NCBI GenBank assembly: GCA_946413885.1
Contig: CAMKMK010000125.1
Location: 1-6,763 of the forward strand
Direction: 5' to 3'
Source: an uncultured Prevotellaceae bacterium
GTDB taxonomy: Bacteria; Bacteroidota; Bacteroidia; Bacteroidales; Bacteroidaceae
Length of the DNA: 6,763 nucleotides
The translations under genes and the position numbers were made by a program. Positions 6,427 through 6,763 of the stretch are shown one piece after another (the first letter of the stretch is position 1; each line of letters opens with the position of its first letter). Under the pieces are notes generated by a model. It had not been told where the DNA came from. It made no database searches and worked only from the letters and a program-made list of their open reading frames with translations.

Positions 6427-6499
6427 TATTTATTTTGCCCCTATGACACCCAAGTTCAGGCTCAATTCCTTATTCTTTGTGTTTGGTTAACTACACAAC

Positions 6500-6584
6500 A
6501 AAAAAACGTGGGTATCCATCTTTGCTCGTCTGCTGATGAGGTCCTCGGAGACCTTGCTTGCTGACGGACAGAGTGATACCCACG
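6500..6584 (-). terminator. Structured intrinsic terminator (10-bp closing stem plus U7)
   Basis: On the minus strand CGTGGGTATC (6584-6575) pairs perfectly with GATACCCACG (6516-6507), and seven T follow at once (6506-6500). The 58-base interior is itself folded: AGGTC/GACCT (6539-6543 with 6550-6554) is a hairpin, and CGTC/GACG (6527-6530 with 6562-6565) can pair outside it. The element ends 84 bases upstream of the LRR gene start. It may end the transcript from the frame stopping at 6636, or serve as an attenuator in the LRR gene leader. The branched interior is more elaborate than a plain terminator, so an independent small RNA is also possible. Confidence 0.6.
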
Positions 6585-6593
6585 CAATGTATA

Positions 6594-6666
6594 GCTGATA
6601 CACCCGCAAGTGTGCGTTGAAGGCATGGTTAGCCCTCACGCACACAACGGGATACACATATTCAGC
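6594..6666 (-). other. Long RNA hairpin, candidate structured 3' UTR or ncRNA segment
   Basis: Nested arms pair in order: GCTGA (6594-6598) with TCAGC (6662-6666), CCCG (6603-6606) with CGGG (6648-6651), GTGTGCGT (6610-6617) with ACGCACAC (6638-6645), then 6619-6624 with 6632-6637 around a 7-base loop. Two positions, 6621/6635 and 6601/6652, are A-C mismatches on the plus strand but G-U pairs on the minus strand. This favours minus-strand RNA. The inner stem contains the stop codon of the partial frame at 6636. Together with the terminator at 6500-6584 it could form one structured RNA of about 170 bases. I do not recognise a known RNA family. Confidence 0.45.
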
Positions 6667-6763
6667 ATACCCGTGGCATCATACTCCGCAATGTCTTTGG
6701 CAAGCATGTGAAATTTCCGAGGTTTCATCAGCCAATCGACAAAGCATCGTGTGACGCTTTTTC
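6636..6763 (-). CDS. C-terminal end of an unrecognised protein (partial)
   Basis: A minus-strand frame is open from the right window edge to TGA at 6638-6636, giving 41 residues: KSVTRCFVDWLMKPRKFHML, then AKDIAEYDATGMLNMCIPLCA. Composition is protein-like, with mixed charged and hydrophobic residues and a plausible helix around MLAKDIAEYD, but I do not recognise a family. There is no start in view that I would trust; ATG codons exist inside. The stop codon lies within the strong hairpin at 6594-6666, and a terminator follows, which is what the end of a transcription unit would look like. It could equally be a chance frame inside a structured RNA or repeat. Confidence 0.35.
   Translation of the reverse strand, partial: KSVTRCFVDWLMKPRKFHMLAKDIAEYDATGMLNMCIPLCA

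Noticed and set aside
6416..6499. Promoter for the LRR gene between the terminator and its start codon
   Set aside because: No good TAnnTTTG box was found; the best TTG-19-TAGGGG arrangement is too weak to report as a promoter.
6531..6565. CTGATGAG followed by a short hairpin on the plus strand, as in a hammerhead ribozyme core
   Set aside because: The required GAAA after stem II is missing (TTGC follows), so the catalytic core is not formed.
6714..6731. CTGATGA and GAAA on the minus strand, 7 bases apart
   Set aside because: The 7 bases between cannot form stem II of a hammerhead, and the motif lies in an open reading frame.

Overview
The window looks like chromosome of a Bacteroidales bacterium, most likely Prevotella or a close relative. 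This rests on four things: a secreted BspA-like leucine-rich-repeat protein with a Prevotella-style C-terminal tail, a TAnnTTTG-type -7 promoter box, A-rich sequence instead of Shine-Dalgarno sites before the genes, and an acetate-forming CoA transferase next to an exported peptidase. No database search was possible, so the genus is an inference.

Layout. Positions 3-260 (+) hold the last 85 residues of ProA (proline biosynthesis). Facing it, with one base between the stop codons, is a minus-strand gene cluster read from about 3700 down to 262: a succinate/acetate-type CoA transferase (2185-3696), an exported bleomycin-hydrolase/PepC-like cysteine aminopeptidase (775-2166) and a low-molecular-weight protein tyrosine phosphatase (262-729). 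Gaps of 18 and 45 bases suggest one operon. Upstream of the first gene are a TACCTTTG -7 box and, over the expected -33 position, a perfect 16-base palindrome that may be an operator.

Positions 3697-4120 are AT-rich and carry no convincing gene. They contain a 123-base segment bounded by perfect 12-base inverted repeats (3938-4060) with an internal hairpin, which resembles a MITE or insertion-sequence remnant.

Positions 4121-6415 (-) hold a second unit: a 710-residue secreted protein (signal peptide, six BspA-type leucine-rich repeats, LamG-like domain, C-terminal tail) followed 15 bases later by a previously uncalled 48-codon gene, which I read directly from the sequence. The repeats are also near-identical at DNA level.

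Positions 6416-6763 hold strong RNA structure on the minus strand: a long hairpin (6594-6666) whose wobble pairs favour minus-strand RNA, and a 10-bp stem enclosing sub-hairpins followed by seven U residues (6500-6584), a likely terminator. The end of an unrecognised minus-strand reading frame (6636-6763) runs into the first hairpin. This end region, the small gene and the inverted-repeat element are the least ordinary parts. I see no defence, phage or CRISPR system.
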